Shown here one piece after another: positions 53,134-62,011 of a stretch of 64,000 bases of DNA. Under the pieces are notes generated by a model. It had not been told where the DNA came from. It saw nothing but the letters and a program-made list of their open reading frames with translations, and did not search any database. The translations under genes and the position numbers were made by a program. The stretch lies in assembly GCF_900089605.1 (NCBI RefSeq), contig NZ_LT594324.1:3596001-3660000 (forward strand), written 5' to 3'. This stretch comes from Micromonospora narathiwatensis (GTDB taxonomy: Bacteria; Actinomycetota; Actinomycetes; Mycobacteriales; Micromonosporaceae). The stretch's first letter is position 1; each line of letters begins with the position of its first letter.

Positions 53134-54180
53134 GTGACACAACAGACCTGGGACGAGGTGGGCGGTCTGCTGCCGCACGACGAGTTCCGCGCCGCCAGCG
53201 AGGCCATCGTGGCCAACATCGAGCAGGTCATCGAGGGCAAGACGGCCACCGTCCGACTCGCCCTGGCCGTGCTGCTCGCCGAGGGCCACCTACTGATCGA
53301 GGACGTGCCCGGCGTCGGCAAGACCAAGCTGGCCAAGGCCCTCGCCCGCTCGATCGACTGCTCGGTCCGGCGGATCCAGTTCACCCCCGACCTGCTGCCC
53401 AGCGACGTCACCGGGGTCAGCGTCTACAACCAGGAGACACACGACTTCGAGTTCCGCCCCGGCGCGGTCTTCGCCAACCTGGTGGTCGGCGACGAGATCA
53501 ACCGGGCCTCGCCGAAGACCCAGTCCGCCCTGCTCGAGTGCATGGAGGAGCGGCAGGTCACCGTCGACGGCGTCACCTACCAGCTACAGACCCCGTTCAT
53601 GGTGATCGCGACGCAGAACCCGATCGAGATGGAGGGGACGTACCCGCTGCCGGAGGCGCAGCGCGACCGGTTCACCGCCCGGATCGCGATGGGCTACCCG
53701 GACGCGGGGGCCGAACTGGCCATGCTGGACGGCCACGGCGCCACCGACCCGCTGACCGAGCTGCGCCCGGTCTCCGACGCGGCCACCGTCCGCCAGCTCA
53801 TCGGCCACGTCCGCCAGGTGCACGTCGCCGACGCGGTCAAGCAGTACGCCATCGACCTGGTCACCGCCACCCGTGAGGCACCCGACCTGCGGCTCGGCGC
53901 GTCCCCGCGGGCCACCCTCCAGCTGCTGCGCACCGCCCGCGCGGTGGCCGCCCTGGAGGGGCGGGACTACGCCCTCCCGGACGACCTCCAGGCCCTCGCG
54001 GTGCCGGTGCTGGCGCACCGGATCATCCCGACCGCCGACGCGCAGCTGGCCCGGCGCACCACCGACGCGATCGTCGCCGAGCTGGTGCACCGGCTGCCGC
54101 TGCCCACCGACCGCAAGCGTTCCCCGTACGACACCCGGCCCGGCAGCGGCCGTGGGCCGTTCGAGCCGCGGAGGCCGTGA
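53134..54180 (+). CDS. MoxR-type AAA+ ATPase
   Basis: A 348-aa MoxR family ATPase. Walker A is in HLLIEDVPGVGKTKLAKALA, Walker B in VVGDEINRASPKTQSALLEC, sensor 1 in FMVIATQNPIEMEGTYPLP, and the Arg finger region in EAQRDRFTARIAMGYP. It is likely a chaperone that activates a von Willebrand or DUF58 partner. The GTG at 53134 follows GAGGAGGAGG. It heads an operon with DUF58 and a transglutaminase-like protein, the standard actinobacterial trio. Confidence 0.92.
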   Translation: MTQQTWDEVGGLLPHDEFRAASEAIVANIEQVIEGKTATVRLALAVLLAEGHLLIEDVPGVGKTKLAKALARSIDCSVRRIQFTPDLLPSDVTGVSVYNQETHDFEFRPGAVFANLVVGDEINRASPKTQSALLECMEERQVTVDGVTYQLQTPFMVIATQNPIEMEGTYPLPEAQRDRFTARIAMGYPDAGAELAMLDGHGATDPLTELRPVSDAATVRQLIGHVRQVHVADAVKQYAIDLVTATREAPDLRLGASPRATLQLLRTARAVAALEGRDYALPDDLQALAVPVLAHRIIPTADAQLARRTTDAIVAELVHRLPLPTDRKRSPYDTRPGSGRGPFEPRRP

Positions 54181-54181
54181 G

Positions 54182-55480
54182 GTGCGCGACGGGCTGCGCG
54201 GGCTGACCACCCGCGGCCGCTCCTTCCTGGCGGCCGCGGTCGCCGCCGCCCTCTCCGCCGCCATCCTCGGCGAGAAGGACCTGCTCCGGGTGGCCGTCCT
54301 GCTCGCCGTCCTGCCGCTGCTCGCGGCGTGGTACGTGGGCCGCAGCCGCTACAAGCTCGCCTGCAACCGCTCGCTGGAGCCGCACCGGGTGCCGGTCGGG
54401 GCCAGCTCCCGGGTGGTGCTGCGCCTACAGAACCTGTCCCGGCTGCCCACCGGCACCCTGCTGCTGGAGGACCGGCTGCCGTACGCGCTGGGCAGCCGGC
54501 CCCGGGTGGTGCTGGAGCGCCTCGGCGCGCACCAGGCCAGCTCGGTGGCGTACACCGTGCGGGCCGACGTGCGCGGCCGGTACGAGGTGGGTCCGCTGGT
54601 GATCCGGCTGAGCGACCCGTTCGGGCTCTGCGAACTCAGCCGCGCCTTCCCCAGCGTCGACCACCTCACGGTGATCCCGCAGGTCACCCCGTTGCCGACG
54701 GTCCGCCTCCCCGGCGAGTACGCCGGCAGCGGCGACAGCCGGGCCCGCTCGGTGGCGGTGCACGGCGAGGACGACGCCGCCACCCGGGAGTACCGGATGG
54801 GCGACGACCTGCGCCGGGTGCACTGGAAGTCGACCGCCCGCACGGGCGAGCTGATGGTGCGCCGGGAGGAACAGCCCTGGGAGAGCCGGGCCACGGTCGT
54901 CCTGGACACCCGGGCCGCCGGGCACCGCGGGGACGGACCGACGGCCAGCTTCGAATGGGCGGTCTCGGCCGCCGCCAGCATCGCCGTGCACCTGCGCCAG
55001 GCCGGCTACAAGCTTCGCCTGGTCACCGGCTCCGGCGCGGACGTGGACGCCACCGAGGCGGCCGGCGAGGGACTGCTCCTCGACCACCTCGCCGACGTAC
55101 GCCTGGCGCAGCGCGGTGAGATCACCACGCTGGTCCAGCAGGTCCGGCAGCGGTCCGACGGCGGGCTGATCATCGCGCTGTTCGGCACGCTGAGCACCGC
55201 CGAGGCGGAGTTGCTGGCCGGCCTGCGCGGCAACGGCGCGACCTGCGTCGGCTTTCTGCTCGACAGCACCACCTGGCTGAACCTGCCGCCGAAGGCCCGG
55301 GCCGAGGCGGAACGCGCGCACGGCACCGCCGCGCTCGCCCTGTTGCAGAGCGGATGGCGGGTGATCGGTGTGGCGCACGGCAACCGGCTGCCCGTGCTCT
55401 GGCCGCAGGCGGCCCGGGGCTCGCAGGGCTTCGCGCTGCGGGCGGCGCTGGCGGAGACGGTGGCCGGAGGCGTGCGATGA
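54182..55480 (+). CDS. DUF58 membrane-anchored protein
   Basis: A 432-aa protein. Two N-terminal hydrophobic segments (SFLAAAVAAALSAAILG and VAVLLAVLPLLAAWYV) precede a beta domain and the DUF58 signature TREYRMGDDLRRVHWKSTARTG (split as TREYRMGDDLRR and VHWKSTARTG) with MVRREEQPWE, then a vWA-like C-terminal region. Its GTG lies one base after the moxR stop. DUF58 proteins are the usual partners of MoxR ATPases. Which process they serve, perhaps envelope assembly, is not established. Confidence 0.88.
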   Translation: MRDGLRGLTTRGRSFLAAAVAAALSAAILGEKDLLRVAVLLAVLPLLAAWYVGRSRYKLACNRSLEPHRVPVGASSRVVLRLQNLSRLPTGTLLLEDRLPYALGSRPRVVLERLGAHQASSVAYTVRADVRGRYEVGPLVIRLSDPFGLCELSRAFPSVDHLTVIPQVTPLPTVRLPGEYAGSGDSRARSVAVHGEDDAATREYRMGDDLRRVHWKSTARTGELMVRREEQPWESRATVVLDTRAAGHRGDGPTASFEWAVSAAASIAVHLRQAGYKLRLVTGSGADVDATEAAGEGLLLDHLADVRLAQRGEITTLVQQVRQRSDGGLIIALFGTLSTAEAELLAGLRGNGATCVGFLLDSTTWLNLPPKARAEAERAHGTAALALLQSGWRVIGVAHGNRLPVLWPQAARGSQGFALRAALAETVAGGVR

Positions 55481-55494
55481 CCGAAAGGGCGGAC

Positions 55495-55580
55495 TCGTGA
55501 GCGAGCGGAGCGAGCGAACCATGTGGCTCAGCACCGGGGCGCGTCGCGCCGCCGGGGAGCGCAGCGAGGCGACGGCGTGA
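55495..55580. repeat. intergenic repeat of the GAGCGAGCG/GCGCGTCGCGCC type
   Basis: The 96-bp gap between DUF58 and the transglutaminase gene is almost wholly composed of repeat-like sequence. It contains GTGAGCGAGCGGAGCGAGCG, then a perfect palindrome GGCGCGTCGCGCC, and GGAGCGCAGCGAGGCGACG. One frame reads SERSERTMWLSTGARRAAGE. Similar segments are scattered in Micromonospora genomes, as far as I recall. It ends on the GTG of the transglutaminase gene. Confidence 0.7.
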
Positions 55581-58039
55581 CCGCGCACCGCAACCTCGGC
55601 TTCGTCGCGGCGGCGGCGACCCTGCTGGCCGCGGCGCCGCTGTCGGCGATCTTCCAGCGCTGGACGTGGCTGGTCGAGGCGACCATCGCGGTCGGCGCGG
55701 TGGCCGCCGCCGCCGCGCTGAGCCGACTGGCCCGCGCACCCCTGTGGGGTCAGATCCTGGCCATGCTGGCCGGGCTCCTCATCGCCCTGACCTGGCTCTT
55801 CCCAGGCGGCACCGAGTTCCTGGCGTTCCTGCCCACCCCGGCCACCTTCGGCCACTTCGGCGAGTTGCTCGGCGCGTCTATGCAGGACATGCGCTCGTAC
55901 GGCGTGAAGGTGAAGGACCTCGACTCGCTGCTCTTCCTCGCCGTGCTGGGCATCGGCGTCGTGGCGGTGGTGGTGGACGTGCTCACCGTCGCGCTGCGCC
56001 GCCCGGCGCTGGCCGGGCTGCCGATGCTGGCCATCTACTCGGTGCCGGTGGCGGTCTACGTGGACAGCGTCCCGGCCACCCCGTTCGTGGTGGGCGCCTG
56101 CGGCTACCTGTGGCTGCTGGTCACCGACAACGTCGACCGGGTACGCCGCTTCGGCCGCCGGTTCACCGGCGAGGGCCGCGACGTCGACGTCTGGGAGGCG
56201 TCGCCGCTGGCCGCGGCGGGTCGCCGGCTGGCCGTGGTCGGGGTGGCCGTCGCGGTGGCGCTGCCGCTGGCCGTGCCCGGGATGACCGGCGGGCTGCTGG
56301 ACCGGATCGGCGACTCGACCGGCGACGGCAACGGCCGGCCCGGCCAGGGCGGCAACGCCGGCCGGATCGACCTGTTCGCCGCGCTCAGCGGCCAGCTCAA
56401 CCAGAGCGAGGTGACCGAGCTGGTCAAGGTCACCACCAATGAGCCGGCGCCGTTCTACCTGCGCTTCGGGGTGGCCGACGAGCTGAGCCCCGACGGCTTC
56501 CGGGACCGCGTACCCAGCGGGAAGTCGGTGAACCGGGACCTGGCCGACCCGTCGGAGCAGCCCGGCCGCGGCGTCGAGCGGCATCGGTACCGGGCCAGTG
56601 TCGAGGTGAAGAACCTCAACATGCCCCTGCTGCCGGTCTACGCCGAGCCGGTGAAGGTGGACAGCCTCGGCGGCAACTGGCGCTACGACCCACAACTCCG
56701 GATCGTCTTCTCCAACCGCGAGAACTCGCGGGGCAAGCGCTACTCGTTCGACTACGTTCGCTCGACGTACAGCCCCTCGGCCCTGCGCGCGGCGCCTTCC
56801 CTGCCGGCCGACGACCCGATACTGCGCCAGCAGCCCATCCCACCGCCGGTCCGCGCGGTCGACGATCTGGTCGCGCGGCTGGTCAAAAACAAGCAGAACG
56901 ACTACGACAAGGTCCGGGCGATCTACGACTACTTCTCGGTGGAGAACGGGTTCAGCTACTCGCTCTCCACCCGGGGCGGCACCAGCGGCGACGACATCAC
57001 CGACTTCCTCACCAGCAAGGTGGGCTTCTGCCAGCAGTACGCCGCCGCGATGGCCTGGCTGGTCCGGGCGGCCGGCATCCGGGCCCGGGTGGTGTTCGGC
57101 TTCACCAACGGCAGCAACTCCGGCGGCAGCTACGTGCTGACCAACAAGAACCTGCACGCCTGGACGGAGGTCTTCTTCAACGGGTTCGGCTGGGTGCCGT
57201 TCGACGCCACCCCCGCGGCCAGCGTGCAGGGCTCGGTCCGGTCGGCCTGGGCTCCGGACGCCGACGCCCCCGACGAGATCACCCCGTCGCCGGGGAGCAC
57301 CTCCGCGCCGGGCGGGGTCGACCCCTCGGCCGGCCCGAACGGCCCGGACCGGCTCGACAAGGACGCCGACCAGGGCCTCTCCGTCGGCGACGGCGGCCCC
57401 ACCCGGCAGTCGCCGGTCTGGCCGTGGTGGGCGGCCGGCCTGGTCGCCCTGCTGGCGCTGCTCGCGATGCCGGCGCTGCGCCGGTCCACGCTGCGCCGGC
57501 GTCGACGGGCCCGGGCTGCGGCACCGGCGGCCACCACGCTGGCCGCAATCCCCGGCCCGCGGGGCGAGGTGCGTGACATCGTGGTCGGGGTGGACGCCGA
57601 CCGGGCCCGCACGGACGCGCACGCCGCCTGGGACGAGCTGCTGGACACCCTGGTCGACTTCCAGGTCCGCGTCGACGGGACGGAGACCCCCCGGGCGACC
57701 GCCGAGCGGCTGGCCCGGGAGACCCTCACCGAGGACGCCGGGGCGGTCGACGGGGTACGGCTGCTCGGCCGGGCGGAGGAGCGGGCCCGCTACGCCCGCG
57801 ACCCGCTGACCGGCGAGGCACTCCACCCGGCCCTGCGGTCGGTACGCGGAGCGCTCGCCAGCCGGGCGGACCGGCGTACCCGGATCATGGCGGCCCTGCT
57901 GCCGCCGTCGGTGCTGCTGCGCTGGCGGACCGCGGCGGCGGAGCGCTCGGCCCGGCTGGTCACCGGCGGCGGGCAGCTACGGCAGCGGCTGCTGCGCTGG
58001 AGCCCGCGACGCCTGCTGGCCGGCCGCCCGGCCCGCTGA
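55577..58039 (+). CDS. TgpA-like transglutaminase membrane protein (DUF3488 + transglutaminase core)
   Basis: An 820-aa membrane protein. The N-terminal DUF3488 part has about six helices (residues 1-250). An extracytoplasmic transglutaminase core carries the catalytic Cys in SKVGFCQQYAAAMAWLVRAAG (near 485; split as SKVGFCQQY and AAAMAWLVRAAG), His in NKNLHAWTEVFF (near 527) and Asp in WVPFDATPAA (near 542). One more helix near 620 and a cytoplasmic DUF4129-like C-terminus follow. The GTG at 55577 falls in the last bases of the upstream repeat; the frame continues a little before it with SERSER-type repeat residues. The substrate is unknown. It completes the moxR-DUF58-tgpA operon. Confidence 0.9.
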   Translation: MTAHRNLGFVAAAATLLAAAPLSAIFQRWTWLVEATIAVGAVAAAAALSRLARAPLWGQILAMLAGLLIALTWLFPGGTEFLAFLPTPATFGHFGELLGASMQDMRSYGVKVKDLDSLLFLAVLGIGVVAVVVDVLTVALRRPALAGLPMLAIYSVPVAVYVDSVPATPFVVGACGYLWLLVTDNVDRVRRFGRRFTGEGRDVDVWEASPLAAAGRRLAVVGVAVAVALPLAVPGMTGGLLDRIGDSTGDGNGRPGQGGNAGRIDLFAALSGQLNQSEVTELVKVTTNEPAPFYLRFGVADELSPDGFRDRVPSGKSVNRDLADPSEQPGRGVERHRYRASVEVKNLNMPLLPVYAEPVKVDSLGGNWRYDPQLRIVFSNRENSRGKRYSFDYVRSTYSPSALRAAPSLPADDPILRQQPIPPPVRAVDDLVARLVKNKQNDYDKVRAIYDYFSVENGFSYSLSTRGGTSGDDITDFLTSKVGFCQQYAAAMAWLVRAAGIRARVVFGFTNGSNSGGSYVLTNKNLHAWTEVFFNGFGWVPFDATPAASVQGSVRSAWAPDADAPDEITPSPGSTSAPGGVDPSAGPNGPDRLDKDADQGLSVGDGGPTRQSPVWPWWAAGLVALLALLAMPALRRSTLRRRRRARAAAPAATTLAAIPGPRGEVRDIVVGVDADRARTDAHAAWDELLDTLVDFQVRVDGTETPRATAERLARETLTEDAGAVDGVRLLGRAEERARYARDPLTGEALHPALRSVRGALASRADRRTRIMAALLPPSVLLRWRTAAAERSARLVTGGGQLRQRLLRWSPRRLLAGRPAR

Positions 58040-58043
58040 CCGT

Positions 58044-58077
58044 CCCGCCCGCCGGCGCTCCCCCGCCGGCGGGCGGG
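58044..58077. terminator. 14-bp-stem terminator after the moxR operon
   Basis: CCCGCCCGCCGGCG (58044-58057) pairs perfectly with its complement (58064-58077) around the loop CTCCCC. It begins five bases after the transglutaminase stop and serves the convergent DUF3040 gene too. The remaining 187 bp up to 58264 carry GGGGCTCCGCTCCGCC-type repetitive sequence and no gene. Confidence 0.75.
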
Positions 58078-58264
58078 CCCATCACGGCCACGGCCACGGC
58101 CACCGAGCCGACCTTTCGTTCACGGCTGCGGGGCTCCGCTCCGCCACGCACCTCGCGCTCACGCCTGCCGGGCGGAGAGCCGGGGCATGGAGAAGCGACC
58201 GCGCTCGCCGGACGGTTCCGGCGACGCGCCGTCGCGTGCGGCCCGCCTCAAGGGCGGGACGTGG

Positions 58265-58657
58265 TCAGCGGTGCCCCTCCGGGCGCTGCCGCCAACGATC
58301 CTCCATCCGGTCGAGGAACGATCCCCGCCGGCCCGTCCGGCCCCGGGTTCGACGGCTCGTCGTGCCCCCCACCACGTGCAGGTCGGGGGACTGGGAGCGC
58401 CGGTGCGACTGCACCGCGTAGCCCAGTGAGGCCAGCATGACGACAAAGCCCGCCACGGCCAGCGGGGGCGTCTTGATCACGGCACCGTAGATCAACAGGG
58501 CCAGACCAGCGATGACCACGCCGGCAGCGACGAGCACGCGACGCCGCGCGTGGAAACGCGGGTCGCTGGCGCGCACAGCCGAGGCGAACTTGGGGTCCTC
58601 GGCAAGCGACCGCTCGATCTGCTCGAACAGCCGCTGCTCGTGCTCCGAGAGCGGCAC
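58265..58657 (-). CDS. DUF3040 membrane protein
   Basis: A 130-aa DUF3040 family protein. The signature N-terminus MPLSEHEQRLFEQIERSLAEDPKFA (split as MPLSEHEQRLFEQ and IERSLAEDPKFA) is followed by two adjacent helices, VLVAAGVVIAGLALLIYGAV and PLAVAGFVVMLASLGYAVQ, and a basic tail. It is found only in actinobacteria, often near mraZ or dinB; function unknown. The GTG has GGGGAGGAG upstream. TAGACT (58739-58734) on the minus strand is the likely -10, and a 20-bp palindrome (58681-58700) lies in the leader. Confidence 0.9.
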   Translation of the reverse strand: MPLSEHEQRLFEQIERSLAEDPKFASAVRASDPRFHARRRVLVAAGVVIAGLALLIYGAVIKTPPLAVAGFVVMLASLGYAVQSHRRSQSPDLHVVGGTTSRRTRGRTGRRGSFLDRMEDRWRQRPEGHR

Positions 58658-58680
58658 GGCACTCCTCCCCGGTCACGTTG

Positions 58681-58700
58681 GTCGGCCCGGTCGGGCCGAC
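58681..58700. repeat. 20-bp palindrome in the DUF3040 leader
   Basis: GTCGGCCCGGTCGGGCCGAC forms an 8-bp stem with a 4-nt loop. It lies 24 bp upstream of the DUF3040 GTG, downstream of the putative -10, and just after the dinB stop. It may end the dinB transcript or modulate DUF3040. Confidence 0.55.
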
Positions 58701-58772
58701 AGACCGTGGCAGCCAACCGGCTGCTTACCCGCAAGTCTACGAGGGGGCTCGCGCGTCGGAAAGCGGGACGAC

Positions 58773-60032
58773 CTATGGCCCGGCCGGTTTTTCGACCCGT
58801 CGCGGATCACGCCTGCCGAGCAGACTAGCCGGACCTATGACGGACCGCCCGAATCGGGCAGCCGCCGCGTCCGCCGCCGCCTCCGCCTCCCGCCAGCCAC
58901 GCTCGGGCGCGCCGAGAGCGAGCTGGCGCGGCGTCTCCTGGGCGGCGGCCAGCCCCTCCAGGCGTACGCCGACCAGGCGGACCGGCTCGCCGGGGGCGAG
59001 CGCGGTCCACAGCGCCCAGGCCGTGTCGAACATCTCCCGCGCGGTGTCGGTGGGCACCGTGAGGGTGCGGGAGCGGTTGACCGTGCGGAAGTCGGCCAGC
59101 CGGACCTTGAGCGACACGGTGCGCCCCACCTGCCCGGCCGCCCGCAGCCGGGCGCCGACCTTCTCGGCCAGCGCCAGCAGGGCGCGGCGGATCTCCGTCG
59201 GATCGGTGACATCGGTGTCGAAGGTCACCTCCGCGCCGATCGACTTCTCCACCTGGTCCGGGGAGACCCGGCGCGGGTCCCGCCCCCAGGCCAACTCGTG
59301 CAGGTGGGTCGCGGCAGCCTCGCCGACCGCCCGCCGGAGCAGGCCGGCCGGTGCCTCGGCCAGCTCGCCCACGGTGTGCAGGCCGAGCCGGCGCAGCGCC
59401 TCCGCGGACCGCTCCCCCACGCCCCAGAGCGCCGCCACCGGCAGCGGGTGCAGGAACTCCAGGACCCGGGTGGCGGGCACCACGAGCAGGCCGTCGGGCT
59501 TGGCCCGGGTGGAGCCGAGCTTGGCCACGAACTTGCTCGGCGCCACGCCGACCGAGCAGGTGAGCCCCTGCTCCTCGGCGACCCGCCGGCGGATCAGCCG
59601 GGCGATCCGGGACGGGGGGCCGAAGAGCCGGCGGGCGCCGGCCACGTCGAGGAACGCCTCGTCCAGGGAGAGCGGCTCGACCAGCGGGGTGACGTCCCGG
59701 AAGATCCGCATCACCGCCCGGGAGGCCGCTGAATACCGGGCGAAATCCGGCGGCAGGTAGACCGCGTGCGGGCAGAGCGCCCGGGCGCGGGCGGTGGGCA
59801 TGGCGCTGCGGACGCCGTAGCGGCGGGCCTCGTAGCTGGCCGAGCTGACCACCCCGCGCGGCCCGATCCCGCCCACCACGACCGGCCGGCCGCGCAGCTC
59901 GGGCCGGTGGCGCACCTCGACCGAGGCGAAGAAGGCGTCCATGTCGACGTGCAGGATCGGGCAGCCGGTGTCGTCGGCGTCCGGCCCGAAGCGTGGATCA
60001 CCGCCCCGGGGCAACGACTGGCTGCGGCCCAT
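58773..60032 (-). CDS. dinB: DNA polymerase IV (Y-family translesion polymerase)
   Basis: A 419-aa Y-family polymerase. Catalytic acids are D30 (ILHVDMDAFFASVEVRHRPE) and D124/E125 (PLSLDEAFLDVAGARRLFG), with YSAASRAVMRIF and VGVAPSKFVAKLGSTRAKPDG in the palm. Thumb and little-finger domains are complete. It bypasses lesions with low fidelity. ATG 60032 is the MGRSQSLPRG start common in actinobacteria and is preceded by TAGCCT at six bases, so it may be leaderless. I see no LexA-type box nearby. Confidence 0.95.
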   Translation of the reverse strand: MGRSQSLPRGGDPRFGPDADDTGCPILHVDMDAFFASVEVRHRPELRGRPVVVGGIGPRGVVSSASYEARRYGVRSAMPTARARALCPHAVYLPPDFARYSAASRAVMRIFRDVTPLVEPLSLDEAFLDVAGARRLFGPPSRIARLIRRRVAEEQGLTCSVGVAPSKFVAKLGSTRAKPDGLLVVPATRVLEFLHPLPVAALWGVGERSAEALRRLGLHTVGELAEAPAGLLRRAVGEAAATHLHELAWGRDPRRVSPDQVEKSIGAEVTFDTDVTDPTEIRRALLALAEKVGARLRAAGQVGRTVSLKVRLADFRTVNRSRTLTVPTDTAREMFDTAWALWTALAPGEPVRLVGVRLEGLAAAQETPRQLALGAPERGWREAEAAADAAAARFGRSVIGPASLLGRRDPRRVEKPAGP

Positions 60033-60038
60033 TCCGGC

Positions 60039-60044
60039 AGGCTA
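60039..60044 (-). promoter_or_regulatory. -10 element, leaderless promoter of dinB
   Basis: TAGCCT on the minus strand is followed by six bases and the dinB ATG (60032). Confidence 0.5.
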
Positions 60045-60087
60045 GCCGTCCGGTCCGACAGTCCGGCCGACCGGTGGGCCGGGGCCG

Positions 60088-61251
60088 TCAGCCGCGGACG
60101 ACCAGGAGCGGGATGGTCATCTCGGCCGCGGTGTCCGCGCCGTGGTACGCCACCAGCCGGGACTCGATCGGCAGCTCCGAGCGGGTGGCGACCACCGCGT
60201 ACGTGCCCCGGCAGACCACCACCACGTCGCCGATCCGGCGCAGGTGCTCCTCGGGCACCGGCCCGAACCAGCCGGTGGCCACCGCCTCGTCCCGGGTCAT
60301 CACCCGGGCAGCGCCGTCGAGCACCGTCGACCAGGCGGCCACCACGTCGGCGGCGGCCCCCGGCTCCACGTGCAGGTAGCGGACCCGGGGCTCGCCGGCG
60401 ACCACCCGCACCCCGGCGCGCAGCCGGGGATCGGTGTCCAGGTCGATCCGGTGGTCGTCCGGCACGTTGAGCTGACCGTGGTCGGCGGTGACCAGCAGCG
60501 CCGCGTCCGGCGGCAGCCCGTCGACCAGCCGGGCGAGCAGCCGGTCCACCTCGGCTGCGGCGAGCCGCCAGGGCACCGAGTCGACGCCGCTCAGGTGCCC
60601 GTGCCGGTCCAGGTCGGGGTGGTAGCCGGAGACCAGGGCCGGCCCGGCGCCGGCCGCGAGCGCGGTGAGCAGCTGACCGGCCAACTCGTCGACGTCGGAG
60701 GCGCCCCGGTAGTCGCCGCCCCGGTTCGCGGCCAGGGTCAGGCCGCTGCCCCCGTACTCGGGGCGGCTGACCACGGTGACCGCGACCCCGGCGGCGCGGG
60801 CCCGCTCGTACCAAGTCGGGACGGGCTGCCAGCGCAGCGGTTCCGGGTCGCCGGCCCAGTCGATGTGGCTGAGCACCCGGTCGGTGCCGGGGACCCGGAC
60901 CTTGAAGCCGAGCACGCCGTGCGCTCCGGAGGGCGTGCCGGTGCCGAGGGTGACCAGGCTGGTCGGGGTGGTGGACGGAAACCCGGAGGTGAGCGGGGCG
61001 CCGACGGTGGCGGCCAGGCCGGCCAGGGTCGGGGCGTACGGGGCGGCGGTGGGGATCTGGTACCAGCCGAGCCCGTCGACCAGCAGCACGGCGATCCGGC
61101 GTACCCCGGCCAGCCGGGGACCCAGGCCGAGCAGGTCGGCCGCGCCGGGCACGCCGAGCACCGCGAGGGCGCTGGGCAGGATGTCGGCGAGACTGCCACC
61201 GCCGTAGCGGGGCGCGACCTGCTCGAACGGATCCGCCGCCGGGCCGGTCAT
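60088..61251 (-). CDS. alkaline-phosphatase-superfamily phosphodiesterase/nucleotide pyrophosphatase
   Basis: A 387-aa enzyme of the type I phosphodiesterase/nucleotide pyrophosphatase group. The first metal site is AVLLVDGLGWYQIP, the nucleophile Thr is probably in SGFPSTTPTSLVTLGTG, and the second metal site is ALLVTADHGQLNVPDDHRID (LVSGYHPDLDRHGHLSG between). It has no signal peptide, so it acts in the cytoplasm on an unknown phosphodiester. Its ATG overlaps the methyltransferase stop by 4 bp (ATGA), so the two are co-expressed. Confidence 0.87.
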   Translation of the reverse strand: MTGPAADPFEQVAPRYGGGSLADILPSALAVLGVPGAADLLGLGPRLAGVRRIAVLLVDGLGWYQIPTAAPYAPTLAGLAATVGAPLTSGFPSTTPTSLVTLGTGTPSGAHGVLGFKVRVPGTDRVLSHIDWAGDPEPLRWQPVPTWYERARAAGVAVTVVSRPEYGGSGLTLAANRGGDYRGASDVDELAGQLLTALAAGAGPALVSGYHPDLDRHGHLSGVDSVPWRLAAAEVDRLLARLVDGLPPDAALLVTADHGQLNVPDDHRIDLDTDPRLRAGVRVVAGEPRVRYLHVEPGAAADVVAAWSTVLDGAARVMTRDEAVATGWFGPVPEEHLRRIGDVVVVCRGTYAVVATRSELPIESRLVAYHGADTAAEMTIPLLVVRG

Positions 61252-61979
61252 GCCGGGCGGCGGGCGAACAGGTGCAGCTGGGCGGCGAGGTCCCGGTAGG
61301 GCGGCCGGGCGGCCAGGGCCCGCTCCAGCTCGACCAGGGCGGCCGGCTGACCGTCCGCCACCGCGGCCGGGAGCAGGTCGGCGAGCACGCGTACGCCGTG
61401 AATCTCCTCGACGACGAGCCCGGCGGCGGCGAGCAGCGCCGCCGCGCCGTCGGCGTCGTAACGCCGGCGCAGGGTGTCCCGGGGGCCGGCGCTGCCGGCC
61501 GGGTCGGCGGCCAGCGCGGCGGCGACGTCGAGGTGCCCGTTCATCGCCCGGGTCAGCACGGCGGCGGCGCGGCCGGCGACCAGGACGCTGGCCGCGCCCC
61601 CGGGACGCAGGGCGGCGGCGAGTGCGGCGACCACCGGGACGGGGTCGTCGACCACCTCCAGCACGGAGTGGCAGAGCACCAGGTCGACGGCGGCCGGCTC
61701 GACCAGCCCGGCGAGCGCGTCACCGTCGCCCTGGATCGCGCGTACCCGATCGGCGACCCCGGCCTCGGCGGCCCGGCGGGTCAGCGCGGCGAGCGCGTCG
61801 GGACTGGCGTCGACCACGGTGACCCGGTGGCCGGCCTCGGCGAGCGGGACGGCGAAGCCGCCGGTCCCGCCGCCGACATCGAGCACGGTGAGCTGGTCGC
61901 CGGTCCGCCGGTCCAGCTCGGCCCGGAGGACCGCCCAGATCACGGCGGTACGAGGGGTCAGGGTTCGGGTCTGCTCCAC
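61248..61979 (-). CDS. SAM-dependent methyltransferase (class I, UbiE-like fold)
   Basis: A 243-aa class I methyltransferase. Motif I is LTVLDVGGGTGGFAVPLAEAG and motif II includes VTVVDASPDALAAL. VDLVLCHSVLEVVDDP is the post-II acidic region. The acceptor is unknown. The GTG at 61979 lies seven bases after TAGGCT, a leaderless promoter; the open frame continues to 62333 but without similarity. It is coupled to the phosphodiesterase gene. Confidence 0.88.
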   Translation of the reverse strand: MEQTRTLTPRTAVIWAVLRAELDRRTGDQLTVLDVGGGTGGFAVPLAEAGHRVTVVDASPDALAALTRRAAEAGVADRVRAIQGDGDALAGLVEPAAVDLVLCHSVLEVVDDPVPVVAALAAALRPGGAASVLVAGRAAAVLTRAMNGHLDVAAALAADPAGSAGPRDTLRRRYDADGAAALLAAAGLVVEEIHGVRVLADLLPAAVADGQPAALVELERALAARPPYRDLAAQLHLFARRPA

Positions 61980-61986
61980 GCCGCCG

Positions 61987-61992
61987 AGCCTA
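61987..61992 (-). promoter_or_regulatory. -10 element, leaderless promoter of the methyltransferase operon
   Basis: TAGGCT on the minus strand, then CGGCGGC and the GTG at 61979. Confidence 0.55.
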
Positions 61993-62011
61993 GTCACCCC
62001 GGGACACCGGG

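Noticed and set aside
52838..53140. 100-aa frame on the - strand upstream of leuS
   Set aside because: It runs across the divergent promoters and the leuS leader with no ribosome-binding site. The short leader peptide in another frame explains the region better.
55368..55580. Small frame containing the SERSER peptide
   Set aside because: It overlaps the end of the DUF58 gene in another frame and its distinctive part is repeat sequence. It is treated as a repeat, not a gene.
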